Positions 1-13,006 of a stretch of DNA of 64,000 nt are shown here, in pieces. Location: the NCBI RefSeq assembly GCF_001640805.2, contig NC_066855.1:17512639-17576638 (forward strand), in the 5' to 3' direction. The translations under genes were made by a program, and so were the position numbers. Numbering within the stretch: position 1 is the stretch's first letter; the number at the start of each line of letters is the position of its first letter. The notes below the pieces were generated by a model. It did not search any database, was not told the DNA's origin, and saw only the letters and a list, made by a program, of their open reading frames with translations. This stretch comes from Lates calcarifer. Lineage: Eukaryota > Chordata > Actinopteri > Centropomidae.

Positions 1-22
1 ATCAAATTTACTAGAGAAAGGA

Positions 23-25
<3 letters not shown>

Positions 26-59
<34 letters not shown>
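26..59. repeat. (TG)17 microsatellite
   Basis: An uninterrupted GT dinucleotide run. Valine/cysteine-rich open frames starting in it are repeat artefacts. Confidence 0.97.
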
Positions 60-60
<1 letters not shown>

Positions 61-1610
61 GTGGCCTTTATCAACCAAAATCCAAATTATCTGCAATCCA
101 TTTAATTCAATCTAGATGTAAATTTTTCCACATGTGCTGGCTCTGTGAGTCTTGGGGCAGTGAGGACCAGCTGGACATGACTGGCTTTATTTACACACCG
201 GCCATATTTGATTTTGTTTATACTCAGGCTGGGAAACAAGACAGCGAGGCAGATGGAAACAGAGGACACCAACATGCACTGAACCTATTTCAATTTGCCC
301 CAAAATGATCATTAAATAAGAAGTGGGGTGAGTTCAAAACAGCTCTTTTCTTTGATTGGCTTATTTAAAGTTAGTAAGTTTAAGAAAATAGGAAAATGTA
401 GTTTAGTGATAAGTGCATAACCTGCATAGCACATGATAGTGCTAACAACATCACAGGCTGCAGCAAATGCTCATTAGTGCAGTAGTTCCAAAATAGTAAA
501 ATGTTAAGACAAAAGTACCTGAGCTAAGGTACATCTACTTTATAAATGATAGTTTGACTAACAAACAACTTTTAAAATATCCCTTCCTTCTCATTGTCAA
601 AAATAGAGATGATCATTTAAAATAGTCCCAGATGGGTTCAAGTCAAACTTATCAGAATACACATCTGGTGGCTCCTTGTTTCCACCTGCTGTGAGAAAGT
701 TGGTGGCCTGCTGTTCCAGGGTGACACAAAAAGGATATGAAGTGAGCTCCCTCCATATTAAACACGCTTGTTACGTGTGATGCGTTGCTATAAAAAAAAC
801 ACAAATGTACTTGAATAGGATGTATGATCAAAACCTCCTGACTGAGAGGCACAGTTAGAGCGTGATTGTAGCTGGCACCTGGTGTAGACAGGCGTATTGA
901 TTGCAGTTGAAATATATCTGTTCAGTCAAACAGACGTAAGACAGATAACTGAAAAATGCAGCTGAAATGCATCTGTTGTAGATAACCTTTTAAAGACCAA
1001 AACAGTGTTGATAAAGTTATTTCAAGTGACAGGTCAGCAGCGAAATACATGAAATCTGAACAAGCCCCAGATATTATTCAGAGATTACACTCCACTTAAG
1101 ATACACATGGTATTCCAACAAGCCTGAGAACTTACCAGTGAAAAGTAGGTGACCGGGTGTTGTTGTGTGCGCTGTGGTGGTATGAAGAGGACAATTAACA
1201 CTGGACAGATGGGCTGTGGTTTGTGACAAATCATTTAAGTGTTCAGCCATTGTTTACTGACTCTACATTCTGCCAGCAAGCAACCACTACTTCTCCTTTT
1301 TAACAGAATAGGTATAAATTAAATGCAGTCTGGAGGATGACACATACACTCACACACATTACACAGCCGTGTGTAATTGAGGTGATGAAAAGATCTGAGT
1401 ATCGGTGTATGTCCGGCCTGTGTCTGGACACACATCTGACCAGCAGACACACAACATCCGGCTGTCTTTAGCAGATTTAGCCTTTAGTCTCATTACTGGA
1501 GATGGATGGATGGTAAAGCTCAGCAGGAAGACAGATGAATATATAGACAGACCATGAAAGAGGGAGTGGGCGAGCGAGCATTCAGGAAAGGATTGAAAGA
1601 GTGTAGAGTG
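60..1610. other. Unique non-coding DNA
   Basis: AT-leaning sequence without recognisable exons, RNA genes or transposon ends. Open frames over 60 codons in it have no domain I recognise and no convincing splice context. Confidence 0.6.
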
Positions 1611-1630
1611 GAGAGAGAGAGAGAGAGAGA
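1611..1630. repeat. (GA)10 microsatellite
   Basis: Ten GA units within a longer purine-rich stretch (about 1555-1720). A CT-rich run on the same strand follows at about 1721-1750. Confidence 0.9.
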
Positions 1631-3314
1631 CTGGAACGCGGAGAGAAACTGAGTCAGACTTGCAAACGAGAATGATTAAATGAAAAGATGGGAGGACATG
1701 ACGGAGAAAAGACGAAAGTAGGGTCTCTCTCTCTCTCCTTCCCTCCACCCGTCCTTTGATGATGCTCTTTCCGTTGCAGGCTAATACATTTTCAGCATGA
1801 TGTGACGTCTTGTCTAGCCTTGTTTCCAAGCCCCCTTCTGATTTTGCACTCCATTATGCATCACATACACTAAAACACTCTCACACACACTACAGCACAA
1901 ACACACACACACACAGACAGTCATGTGCACAGGTTCCTAGATCCTCATTGCATGACTGAACTGAAATATTTGTCAGTCTTGTCTGAATTCACCTTGTTGA
2001 AACAGATTTATTTGATGTTCTTTTTACTGTAATCCAAAGAGAGGAATGCTACAAAATGTGCTCCTCTTCTGCTGTTTGCTGATGGCTTTCAGCTTCATCA
2101 GAACTTTAAGTTACTGCTAACATAATCCCAACCTTTACTGCTGTGGCTGCTTCACACTACAAGCTTTCTGCTTATATTTTGAAGGTGTTTTGGGAAATGT
2201 AACATTAGTTAGCTTCATTGGCTAGCTACATTACAGGTAAACCACTTCACCTTTCTGTGTCGTGCAGTGGTAAAACAGTGAGTCACGTGACATTTCAACT
2301 TACGTTTGAATGGAGGAAAAACTCAATATTCTGTAGCTACCTGTTCAAATTCATAATTTACACTGTATGAGCGCATGGGAGGGCTTTTTAAAATTCACTG
2401 TCAGCTCGACCTGGTCCTGCCCTGTTGACATATACCCTGCACAGCTGGTCCCCAGTTTGACTTCCGTGTGTGTGTGTTGGGTTCCTCACCATAGATGGAA
2501 AACTAACCAACGAATATAAGGCTATATGTGCTGATGTTATCTGCTTTGTGTAAGGCACCTGTCTTACACCTGCTGTCGCAACCTATAAGCCAGTTGGTGG
2601 AGGTACCAGAAAAAAGTGGACAACTTCATCTAGCTGAAATCTAAGTGAGGTAAGGAGCTTAAAGAATAATGCAGCTAATAATCCGTACTGAGACCAATTA
2701 TACCCTTTTTCTACTCTGTTAAATGATACATAATATATTACCACAAGACCTGGTGATATATGTTATCATGTCTATTACATATATACATATTCACTGTTTA
2801 CAGTCACAGACCACTTGTCCTGAAAATTAATTGTGTATAGAACTGTACATAACATTCAATTCATTCATTTAATTATTCTCTTGACCTTAACCTTGTTTTC
2901 TGATCGAGCACACACAATAATTATGAGCTAATAATTGTAACAATACTTCATTGTCAGTAACTGTAGGCTCTAAGCTAGGCTGCCATTTGTCTTTTTTTTC
3001 CTCAACCTGAATACCACAGGAGACACATTTCACAATCAGTACAATACTAAAATATGTACACACACTGTTCCTCAGACCAGTTACCACCCAGTCTGACCAG
3101 CCCTCCCCCTGCTGCTGCAGCCAGAGGTTAAGTGGCTTGCTCATCTTGAGCATTTTGAATAATTTATGCAGATTGCCAGTTATGGCCTTCCATTATGTTA
3201 AGCATTATAACTGGCACTATTTTTCCATTACACTGTGTTATTCAGATTGATTTTTCTGCCCCCATTTGCTAATGCTTTCACTTCTGAAAGCAGTAAAATG
3301 TAATTGCTTGAGCT
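1631..3314. other. Unique non-coding DNA
   Basis: No gene or mobile element recognised. It holds a short CT run near 1725-1740 and short CA runs near 1880-1916. Confidence 0.55.

Positions 3315-3342
<28 letters not shown>
3315..3342. repeat. Poly(A) run of 28
   Basis: A 28-A homopolymer with no recognisable retroelement body upstream. It may be the tail of a decayed retroposon or a simple slippage run. Confidence 0.9.
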
Positions 3343-3345
<3 letters not shown>

Positions 3346-3558
3346 CAGCGCCAAACTGAGCAGGAGAAGAATAAAGTGACATTTCTAGCTCCATTGCCTA
3401 AAAATGTGAAATGCCAAATATTAACTAATTAATGTGAACTGTTCCCTGCTGGGGCACAGTTTCATTTATGTTTCATGACTCCTTTTTTCCTCCTCTTTTT
3501 CAATTTGCACTAAAATGATAGTATTCAAATACATTAGCTCAAAATCCCAAGTTAAACT

Positions 3559-3579
3559 AAAAAAAAAAAAAAAAAAAAA
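3559..3579. repeat. Poly(A) run of 21
   Basis: A second A homopolymer about 220 bp after the first. No target-site duplication could be assigned to either. Confidence 0.9.
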
Positions 3580-4959
3580 TTGTACTGTCAACTTGACAAT
3601 TTTTTTGTTTTTTATTTTCCATTCTCCGATTGCTTGGCAGAGGTGTTGGCACACTGACAAACCTTAGACTGTGAACACTATATGACTTGCAAAGGCTTCA
3701 GACCTGGGTAATCCATCACAGTGCACATTAATTACATTACTTTTTGTCAGAGTTACATCATCATTACATGATGATACACTTACAAGCTGGGTCTATTTAA
3801 CACAGCATGTTGACAAATGCTTGTGTACTGCTGAAAGTTCTGCATTGATGAGTAAATTCAGAAATTTGAATCCAGACTCCGAGAACCATATTGGCATTAA
3901 AGGTATGTATGTATTGCTGTTGTCAGTTGTTTTGTACAATGAGCTTGGAAGGAATGCAGACTCCTTGTTATGGTCTTGAACGAAGTTCACTTTGACTTTT
4001 AACAGTTACAGAAGTGGACAAATTTGTCGGTACCCTTACAGCTCTTTGAAACAATGCTTCATTCCTCTTGAAAATGTATCAAATTAAAAGCAGTAGCTTC
4101 ATTAGCAATAGCTTTTTGTGTCTGAATAGTTGTTACTTTTCTCATTTAACTATAACAATGTGACAATGTCACTTTGTGCTCTGCAACCTTTTTTCTTACC
4201 TTAATACACATAAGATGAATCAATTAATCAAAACAAAAATTAATTAAATGAATTAGTTGTTTATTAGGTGCTGGGCTGAGATTTTATCCTGTATTTCTGT
4301 ATCTGTATCTGCAATTTTAGTTTCATGTGAAGTTAATGAACTGACAGCGGTTGCTACCTAGCAGGAGAAGAAAAAAAATCTAAAAACTGATGGTATGCTT
4401 GTTATGATTGGATGCTTTGGAAGGCACTCGGCAGTGAGGTCTATTGACCTTCAAAGGGTTCATCAGATTTTATGTAATTGCGTTTTGTTTTGAAGGTTAG
4501 GGTTTTATCTTGTGCAGGGAATCCAAGGGTGCAAATATTCAGGCAGTGGCCACAGCAGTTGTGGATTCAGTATCTTTCTTATAGGCAACTCTGAGATAAT
4601 TGTAGAGAGCAGGAGTGCTTCTCCTTCACTTTCATCACCTGAGATGGTGATTTTAGCTGTCGACTTTGTGACAGAGCATCTGACTAAACTGACAGCACTT
4701 TAGAAGGGTTTCTGAGTGCATTTAAATGTTCTCATTGTTGCTAACAATCTCCAAAATGTGCAAACAATGACATTCAGCTTGAAGGCAAAGTGCCACTTGA
4801 ATTCTTTAACAAGCCATCGCTGCTCTCCTCCTTCACCACACCTTGAAGGACGCTGCTGATTTATGTGGCGTTTGGGAGACACTGACGTTGTTCTCACGTC
4901 CTCGCGCTCCGATATAAAGGGCCTTGATTTTTACTGATGGCTCTGTTTTTTGTTGTAGG
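3580..4959. other. Unique non-coding DNA
   Basis: No supported feature. A TATA-like word (GATATAAAGGG) near 4911 lies 3' of a short CpG-bearing stretch (4890-4912), but nothing downstream looks transcribed or coding. Confidence 0.5.
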
Positions 4960-4982
4960 TTTTTTTTTTTTTTTTTTTTTTT
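4960..4982. repeat. Poly(T) run of 23
   Basis: An uninterrupted T run, which would be a poly(A) tail for a minus-strand retroposon. No body is recognisable on its 3' side. Confidence 0.9.
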
Positions 4983-6073
4983 GTGGAAATGCCATCCCTT
5001 GATTTCAGGCTGAGTTAATGTATGGGGGGTAGTAGCACTTAAAGGGATAGTCTGCAGAAATTAATCTGGCAGGGAGTGGGGGCGTCATCAGAGGTGATGT
5101 CTTCACCTTGGATGGAGGTGCATTATCTGGATGAAAAGGCAGGAGGGGCCGACAAGACAGATTAGGACAGGACATCCTCTGTTTTTCTGCTCCTTTGTAT
5201 TTTTCATAGCTATTGCTCTCTGTCTTTCTGTCCTGAGGTCTCTAGCTCTCATTTCCAGTAACTGTCCACACTAATCATCTCACAACCAAGCCATAACCAG
5301 CCATTATTGTTATATTACTTATAAAGGTTCACCTCATCAGCAGAAAACAGTTTTATGTTATATTTGTAGAATAGATCATGCATGATTCATTAGTTTTTCA
5401 AGTGCAAGAGATCTAATGAATGGACTTTCATGTAAATATATACTTTATAGGACTTGTTATAAATGGAATATATAAAAATGTACCTGTAATTGCAACTTTT
5501 CCTACACTGCATTACATAGTTTCCATCTTTTTCCTTAATATTCTATATAAATATATTTACTTTTATGAAAACAGCTGATTTGTGGTCATTAGGAAAGGAC
5601 TGCAGTCATAAGGAGTCAACACTTGTGGTATTGAAAACAACTTTGCATTACACTAACTATGTATAAGGCACCATTTGTGTAACTTGGTTGGTGGGCGATA
5701 AAACTTGCAAATGTATTTCTTTGTTTGTTTTTTTTTTTTTTTTTCAGACAGCAAATAGGTCCATCATTAGCATAACAATCTGCTGGATATGAACCATCTA
5801 CTTGGAATACAGCTTTTGCTCTTTACAGAGTGTTTATACATATATAGATTCCATCTAGCTGATTGAATTGCACCTAATTGGAATTAAGTTCTCTAGAACG
5901 TTTTAAAAGTTCACCCAAAATTAGCTCAGTGGTCAGAGGGAAACGTTCTGTCTGCCAGCTAACAGTTTTTTTTTGTCTCTTTGCCTCTTTGTCAGCTGTA
6001 AGCGTTGGTGTATTGACTGTCCTTCCTTTCCTTTAACTGCTGTGATCACACAATCACTCAGCTATGTGACCTG
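4983..6073. other. Unique AT-rich non-coding DNA
   Basis: Contains a T17 run at 5728-5744. No gene or element recognised. Confidence 0.55.
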
Positions 6074-6185
6074 TAATAGTAGTAATGGACCCCTTGTCAG
6101 ATGGTTAGATGAAATATGATTCATGGCTGCAATTACACAGCTATATCCATGGCAACCCAGTCTGACAAGGGGTACATTACTATTA
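6074..6185. repeat. Long imperfect inverted repeat (fold-back, ~112 nt)
   Basis: The arms at 6074-6101 and 6161-6185 are complementary over about 25 bp with one mismatch and one 3-base insertion. The shared core is ACCCCTTGTCAGA / TCTGACAAGGGGT. Inside, 6123-6129 and 6138-6144 form a second 7-bp stem (one G-T wobble) around an 8-nt loop. A transcript could fold into one long hairpin. It could be a small snap-back MITE, a pri-miRNA-like hairpin or a structured conserved element; I do not recognise either arm as a known miRNA. The inverted repeat is seen directly; function is unknown. Confidence 0.8.
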
Positions 6186-7734
6186 GAGTCCGTATAGGTT
6201 AATGTTACATATAAAGCAATTACAACTGCAATTTTCCATACATTTATACGTCTTAAAATTGCTCCAATGTACTTTCTCCTTTTGTCAGTAAAATGGCATC
6301 ATTTGGCATATAAGGATCTTTGTGTAGACTCATTAGTTCTTTGTGTAAGTTTTCTCATTAAGAAGGACAAATTGATTCTTTGAAACTGCTATTTAACTAC
6401 TTGAGCTCTGGAGATAGAAGGAGCTGACATAAAAACACTGTTTAAGGATCAAATTAGTTATAGAAATATTTTTGACAATAGTTTGATAATAGTGATTATT
6501 GTGGTGATGAAGCTTATTCGAGTTCAATTTCACATAAGAAGTACTGATATACTGTACATTAGGTAAATGTATCTGTTTAAACTCTGTACATCAAATACTA
6601 CAAAATTCACAAACTTTATCTCTGCTGATGAATCTTTTAATTTGCTTCCTTTGGGTTAAATGTCAGTATTTGTTAAAATAATCCCACCTCAAGCTTTGAG
6701 GCTCAATCAGTACTTAATAAGTCTAATCAGATGTGCTGCTAGTGGCACATAACTGAAATGTAAATGTATTGGATATTTTCATTTTAAAGCTGCAGCAGTT
6801 CATGTGTCTGTTAGGGAATGTGACCGATGACAGATCATTACTGTGGTTTGCCACTGGTGTCGACCACATACATCCACACAGTGGGGGCTGGCCTTTCACT
6901 CACAGCAAGATGCCCACTCATAATGTCATGAGAGTGTGTTTATAACTGCAAAATGCTAGCATTATGTCTCTGCATGCTGGTGAGGTTGACGGTAGGAACA
7001 GTGTGTGTTCCGAGACTTGTCATGTCAGGCATTCATTATTGCTGGTCTTTAGTATATACTTACCTATATAGCTTAGCTCAGTAGAATTTAGTGAGAAGCC
7101 TACAAGCGGAGGAACAAACAGCTTTTCTATTTTTCTTCATGGTTAGAAAAATGAAGCACATAACATGATGTGCACCTGTGAGACACGTGTGTAGGAGACT
7201 GACCTTTCTTTCTGTCACTACTGTCAGGACAGACTTTGCATTTTTCACCCCACTGCTGATAAGGGTCTACACAGGCAGCATGGTGAAAAGAGTGTGTCAG
7301 CGTAGTGCCTACAAGTTGCATTCAGGTACTCCTGAGGGTCAAGAAGCTCTTTGTGTCGCAGTAAAATGTATCCTCTCATGTAGCCAGTGTAGACAGATGT
7401 ATAGACTGGAATTGAAATGTATCTTGTACATCAGATGCGGTTCTCTGTAGACAAGCTTCATGAATACACTTTCATTTAAATGACTAAAGTGAATGTTGCT
7501 GCCTCAAGGGCTTTACTCAGGTTATGTGTATGCTTTAGTCCTGCAGTTTTAGATTCATTCACCATCCGTAGAAGCCATTTTACTGACAATCATTTTCATC
7601 TGAACAACATGTGATTCACCACAGCGACACGCTGTGTTAATTATTTTGTGAAAACAGAGAAATCATATCAGTTTCATCCTCTGAGTTGTCTGCCGTTCTG
7701 ATAAAATTGTATTTGAACTTCTGCCAGACACACA
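6186..7734. other. Unique AT-rich non-coding DNA
   Basis: No gene, RNA or mobile element recognised. Confidence 0.55.
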
Positions 7735-7786
7735 CAAACACACACTCACACACTCACACACAAACACACACTCACACACTCACACA

Positions 7787-7822
<36 letters not shown>
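7735..7822. repeat. 26-bp minisatellite grading into (CA)n
   Basis: Units at 7735-7760 and 7761-7786 are identical 26-mers built from CA steps with a CAAA and two T-containing steps at fixed positions. A third copy starts at 7787 and passes into pure (CA)n to about 7822. This is a higher-order repeat grown inside a CA tract. The His/Thr-rich open frame across it is not a gene. Confidence 0.9.
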
Positions 7823-7825
<3 letters not shown>

Positions 7826-7959
7826 CACAGAGTCACAGCCTGAAGGAGGTTCAGCTGCAGATGAATGAGTCCAGTAACTGCCAGACTGCAAAAGAAACTG
7901 TGTGTGCGTGCGTGAGACTCTGCAGCTGCTGTTCATACACCAGCAGTCACACCATTGCC

Positions 7960-8210
7960 TCGCTCCATCCATCACTCCCTCGTTCCTCTCTTCTCTCCAT
8001 CATCATCCTTGTCATGTTTCCATCTTCTTCTCCTCCTTCTCAGTATCCCTCTATCCATCCATCACCTCTCTCTCCTTCTTTTGCACCATTGGTACATCAG
8101 CACCTCTATCTCCCTAATTCTCCACTAATTCATCTTTCCTCTCCATCTTTTGTCATCCCCCTGTTTCTCCCATCCGTCTGTTTGTGTCTTCCTATTGACT
8201 CTGTTTGCAT
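7960..8210. repeat. Pyrimidine-rich tract
   Basis: A C/T-dominated plus strand with TCCATCCATC-type steps. Overlapping Ser/Pro-rich open frames exist because pyrimidine runs cannot contain stop codons. Confidence 0.75.
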
Positions 8211-8329
8211 TTGTGCCTCATTCGACCTTTACATCATCTTTGATGATGAGACTGGATTTTGAAACGGCAGAGGATCTCAAGCACCAATTTACGAAATTTT
8301 AAAATTAATTTCCAAATGCACAGGCAGCG

Positions 8330-8520
8330 ATATGATCCCATCTGTTAGCAGTCTGCCAGTAGCATACTGTACTGAAGACACTGGAGGATATTTCTCCTAC
8401 TGAGCTTTGAGAATAGGAATTTGCAGTAATCAGGCCTTGAAGGAATGAAGGCATGGACAAGTTTTCTGAGGTCAGCGAATGAACAGAACGACCTGATCTC
8501 GGCAGCTGAGGAAGACTCAC
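8330..8520 (-). mobile_element. Probable decayed LINE-derived dispersed repeat
   Basis: The stretch around 8420-8470, including GCAGTAATC and GCATGGACAAGTTTTCTGAG, resembles a repeat common in fish genomes whose complementary strand carries retrotransposon coding sequence. The 71-codon minus-strand frame here would be a remnant of it, not a host gene. The similarity is recalled, not computed; the orientation is inferred. Confidence 0.45.
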
Positions 8521-10563
8521 GCTTTTGTCAGTTTAGGTCAAAGGTCGCGCCAGAGTCAGAGATCAGATAGATTACAGACGACAGGCTGCTGCTCATACCA
8601 GACTTATTTCTGTCAGATTCTCTAAAAAACAACAAACGAACAAGCAGAGAAACACACGCACACACACACAGAGTCGTGGAGCGAGTAGAAGTGGATTAAC
8701 AGTTTTTGTGTGCTTTTAATGTTTGTGTGTGAGAGAGGGATTAAATGATCAGGGTTCATCAGTCCTTTTATCAATCAGCCTTACAGAGAGCCTGCTAATC
8801 TCTGTTTGTGTGTGTGTGGATGTGTGTGTGGTTTTTATTGCGTTTATTTGTTCAGTACCACAGTCTTATTACCTCTCACTCCCCCTCGTTGTTTTTTAAT
8901 CATATTTTTTAATTATTCCTCCCATGATTATCTTTTTTTCCTACCTGTCACTCACCACATCTCCGTTTTATATCACAAAGAGATGAAATACTCCCTGCTT
9001 GTTTCCACTGCAGTTTTTTGATTAAGAAATTAATATATTTAAGTCATTTTGTAAACCGGTGTATTTGCTCTACTGTCTGACTGCACACTCAGAAACATTA
9101 GGCAAAGCCTTGATCAAAGCTCTGGACAATTTAGGCATCTACAATTTTACTAATGTAGATGCCAGTGTGCTTTTAGTATCCGCTACTTTTGCTTTAACCA
9201 GTTTTCTTGAGATCAACATCTTTTAAAATTGCAGAGTAACATTTCACACAGTCCTATAAGTACCTTTGAATCGTGAGTAGACCCTCAGAGACCTCCAGGG
9301 CTGGTTTAAATGCCTTGTTGCTTCTCGCATTGCAGGACCGAGGAGCAGATAAGCAGCTTGTAATTCTTTATATGGAAGAAAAAGTTTCTCCCAACAATCA
9401 GTCTCTGCCCAGAATACTGTTTCATGCATGAACCACAGAAGGAAATTAGGAAAATTACGATCTGAAACCTATTTTGTGGCGAGGTGAAATCACAAGTTGA
9501 GTTGGGTATTTTGTATCGGTTGTGCGCTTTCTTTTCCCCTCCTGATTTTGAAGCAGTTCTCCAGATTGCTGTGGAACAGGACCTCCTTTCCACTAACCAC
9601 TTTTCACAAAATGCCTTTGGTCATTTTACTGAAAAGCTCAGTCAATAAGAGCTCAGAGAAAGTCTTGTTTCCAGTAATCCTCGCAATCTTTCCCTCTTAT
9701 CCTTTCCCCTGAACCTTCATTTTGCTGGTTGGGAAAAAAAAAAGCATTGTTGTCGCAAGTTTGGGCTACTTTTCAAGGGAATATTTTACAGTCACTCACA
9801 CAGGAAGTCGAGTTTCATGACTCCAGAGTGTGCTGACCCTGATTATTTTAAAATCAGTCATGCAGGCAGTTGTGTAGTCGGTGATGTAGAGTCTCCTTTT
9901 GTGCCTGCTGCTTAAAAAAATAACTGAATATTTCAACTGTCACAAGAAAACAAAGAATTATTAAAATAAAGACTTCTGAGGTCAGAACTGGAGGTGAGGA
10001 CTTCCCGGTGTCATTAAAACAACCCGCTTCATGAGACAAAGCCATTAGGTGTCAGAGTTAGCGGCGTGGTCTCTCATTACCAAGATGGCTGCTGCTTGTT
10101 CCGTGAAGGATAAGTAGCCATCAGAACTGGATTACTGCAGAAAAACCCAATTACAGCCAAGAGCCCCTCAGAAGCAGGGAAAGATGGGAGTTCCCCCCCC
10201 TTTTGTTCTGTTCTTTTTTACCTCTAAAAGTAAAGAACACTTTGCTCCCCTCCTCTTCTCTGAGCGGCGGTCGTGTCACTTCACAAAAAGACGTATTTGA
10301 AAGAAACTTGCTTTTGTACATCTGCTGAGGTGGATAGGGTGAGCGACGCTGGTATATAAAGAGAGAGAAAGTTAGAAAGAGAGGGAGCGAGGGAGAGAAT
10401 CCATTTATCATTTATTTATTAAAGGCTAACCTTTTACCAGACAGCCGTGATAAAACAAAACTATTAAAAAATAATTAGATTGGAACACAGCGGTCATGCA
10501 CAGGGAATGTGTTATTAGGTGAGGTTGCTACAACAAAATTAAGACCAGTTGGGAGGATTTGTA

Positions 10564-10564
<1 letters not shown>
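8521..10564. other. Non-coding DNA with one perfect hairpin
   Basis: Apart from the stem-loop at 9134-9163 and short TG runs near 8805-8830, nothing is recognised. Minus-strand open frames at 9244-9593 and 10151-10411 lack convincing protein features. Confidence 0.5.
9134..9163. repeat. Perfect 10-bp stem-loop
   Basis: The arm GGCATCTACA (9134-9143) is exactly complementary to TGTAGATGCC (9154-9163), with a 10-nt AT-rich loop. No T-run follows to suggest a terminator, and no family is recognised. Confidence 0.85.
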
Positions 10565-10595
<31 letters not shown>

Positions 10596-10600
10596 TGTGT
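10565..10600. repeat. (TG)n(GA)n compound microsatellite
   Basis: TG units change to GA units and back to a short TG run. Confidence 0.9.
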
Positions 10601-11628
10601 ATTTCCAGCTCCAATTCAGGTCACTAGTATATTAGCACTTACAGAAAATACCTTGTAAAGACATTTTGCTGTTAAGGTAGATATTACTACTGCATAGAGG
10701 ACTGTGTATAGGATCTGCAGAGTATTGATCACTGAAAAACACTGGAATCTGACACTACAGTAAGGTTTATTGTTATAACTGATGTAAAAAATGCCAATCA
10801 CGAGTTCCCACAGCCAATGTGCCATCTTTAAACAGGTTTATTCTCCCATCCAAAACCTCGAAATCTTCAATTTACAATCACATCAAACAAAGCTAAATGG
10901 CTGTAAAGGTGGTGGTTGTGATTCCAGTGTTGGCGATCTGTGGTAATTTTGAGAGAACTGTCTCATCTGAGGGTGGAGCCAGAGAGGTGTTTGGCATTTT
11001 TGCTTGATGAATGACTCAAAAGCATCTGGAAACTTGGCTTCATGTCTCAAGTGTTTGTTTCTAATGTAAAATATTCATGACTAATTAAGCAACAATTAAA
11101 GGCACTGTACCGTAGCTTATGTCAGATCAGTGTATGCATCTCTTGTGCTTTCTAAACAAGGCTAAACTTGTTAACAGCTTTATTCATACAGCTTTTTTTA
11201 AATGCACAATGATGTGATGGTTTTCATTTTTAATATCAATATAAAAATTGAGGTTTCTTTCATATGTATAATCTCAGCTGAACTGCATCTCCTCAGGTTA
11301 TTAATAACCTTAAAAAATACATCATTGCCTCACGTCTGAATTAAGGAACTAGAGATGAGGTGTGGGTTTTTAGAGGAGAAGTCTATTAACAAAGTTAAGA
11401 AATTTTGGAGGAATCTCAAACTTCCTTTTAGATAATAAGTTTTATTCCTGGATTCAGGTCTGACCTGAGCTGGTTTCCTGAGGGTTAACCTGCTGTCCTC
11501 TCTCTTTTTCTCCCCATTTATCGCCTCACAGCTTTAATTATCTGTTGGCTTGGAAATCGGTCGGCACAGAGAGCTTTGCCTCTTTTATTTTGCTCTGTAA
11601 ATTGGTCTTAAACTGGACTCCGGCCCCC

Positions 11629-11632
<4 letters not shown>
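10601..11632. other. Unique AT-rich non-coding DNA
   Basis: Nothing recognised except short pyrimidine runs near 11490-11515. Confidence 0.55.

Positions 11633-11673
<41 letters not shown>
11633..11673. repeat. Poly(A) run of 41
   Basis: The longest homopolymer in the window. It follows a short C-rich word (CCGGCCCCCAT). It could be a retroposon tail, but no body is recognised upstream. Assembly and read errors are likely at a run this long. Confidence 0.92.
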
Positions 11674-11677
<4 letters not shown>

Positions 11678-13006
11678 CTTAAACTCTTCTTTGTGAAACC
11701 TGCAGATACCCCATGAACCCTCCTCTGTCTTCTTCATCCTTTCTTTTTCTTTTTTTCCATCAACTTTCTCAGCCTCTCCATGATCTTCTCCAAATCATCA
11801 CGTCTCTTCCTCCTCTTTGCTGCTTATCCTTCTCTTCCATTTCTTTCATTGAAGACCAGATGCACTTTGAAATATCCTCCGTTTCACATTTTATCATTAT
11901 TTCCCACAATTCCAGAGGTCATTTGGATTCTCTATTCACTGAGAGTGGATGAGTAGTTGGGTGGAAGTGACTGGATAGGAACAGACAGTGTCTGTATCAG
12001 GATCTCTATTAACTTTTTGCTGACAAGATAGTCCTGAAATAATGAGACCAAGTGCTCCAGGTGTACGGAGATGTGCATGTACTGTACGTCCAGTGTGTGT
12101 AATTGCACATCTACTTAATTTCCTACTTGTTATTTCTGTGAGGTCTGAAGTGAAACCTCATGAGATCAGACTTTGCCTACATTTATGTGGATGTTAAAGC
12201 TGGAAAAGTTTCAACCATCACTCTGCTCATTTTTGTCAGAATAATGAACTTGTAAAAAAGTTTGCTGAGGTCAGTGTGCAGCTGTGATAATTGGCCATGT
12301 GATAACACTGTAATTTAAATGGAAAATTATGCTCAAAAATATAATTGTACTAAATTTAAACAAGTACCCAGACTTTCATTGTGATCAGCAGAGCTCTTTT
12401 AAGATGAGAACACAAACCAAAATCATCCTCGTGGTGGTACTGCATGCTAACACCTAGGCATCATAGAGATTGTTTTGAGTGATTGCTCAAAGCTTCATGT
12501 TAACCTTAACAACAACCAGAGCAGTGGTACTCCTGGTTCTGCAGAGCTCTAGCTGCATATTTTTAATCTTCCCCTGCTTCATTCTCACATATTTATCCTG
12601 ATCTGGATCAACTGCAAACACCTACAGTTACTAATCAAGAGTGGGCAAAACAGTGAGAGACTGAAAACACACAGTGTTGGGTCTGTCCAGGACCAGGGGT
12701 GAATACCATTGGTCTAGTGTGTTGAGTGCACTTTATGCTTGTGCTTTTGTAAAGAGAATAATTGAATCAAATGAAATATTTGCATTCTGACATGAACTGC
12801 AGAAAGATCACACACAGAAACACGTTTCCATAAATAAAGAAGTAAAACATGGTGAAGTGACTTGTTTTGTCACAAAATCAATTTGTAGTTAAACCCTGGC
12901 TACAGCTGTATGGCTGTAGAGTTGATAATTTATCCATGAACAACTTCACTGTATCCTGATATGGATCCTGATCCTATATCAATATTGTTATATAAAGTCA
13001 CATACA
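11674..13006. other. Unique non-coding DNA
   Basis: A pyrimidine-rich segment at 11712-11850, then ordinary AT-rich sequence. No supported gene. Confidence 0.55.

Noticed and set aside
1359..1829. 156-codon minus-strand frame
   Set aside because: Ser/Leu-rich translation of GA/CT-biased DNA with no recognised domain or splice context.
4890..4930. TATA-like word GATATAAAGGG after a CpG-bearing stretch
   Set aside because: No initiator context, no downstream exon, and such words are frequent in AT-rich DNA.
7735..7822. CRISPR-like array (regularly spaced repeats)
   Set aside because: The spacing is internal structure of a CA-derived minisatellite; there are no unique spacers and the DNA is eukaryotic.
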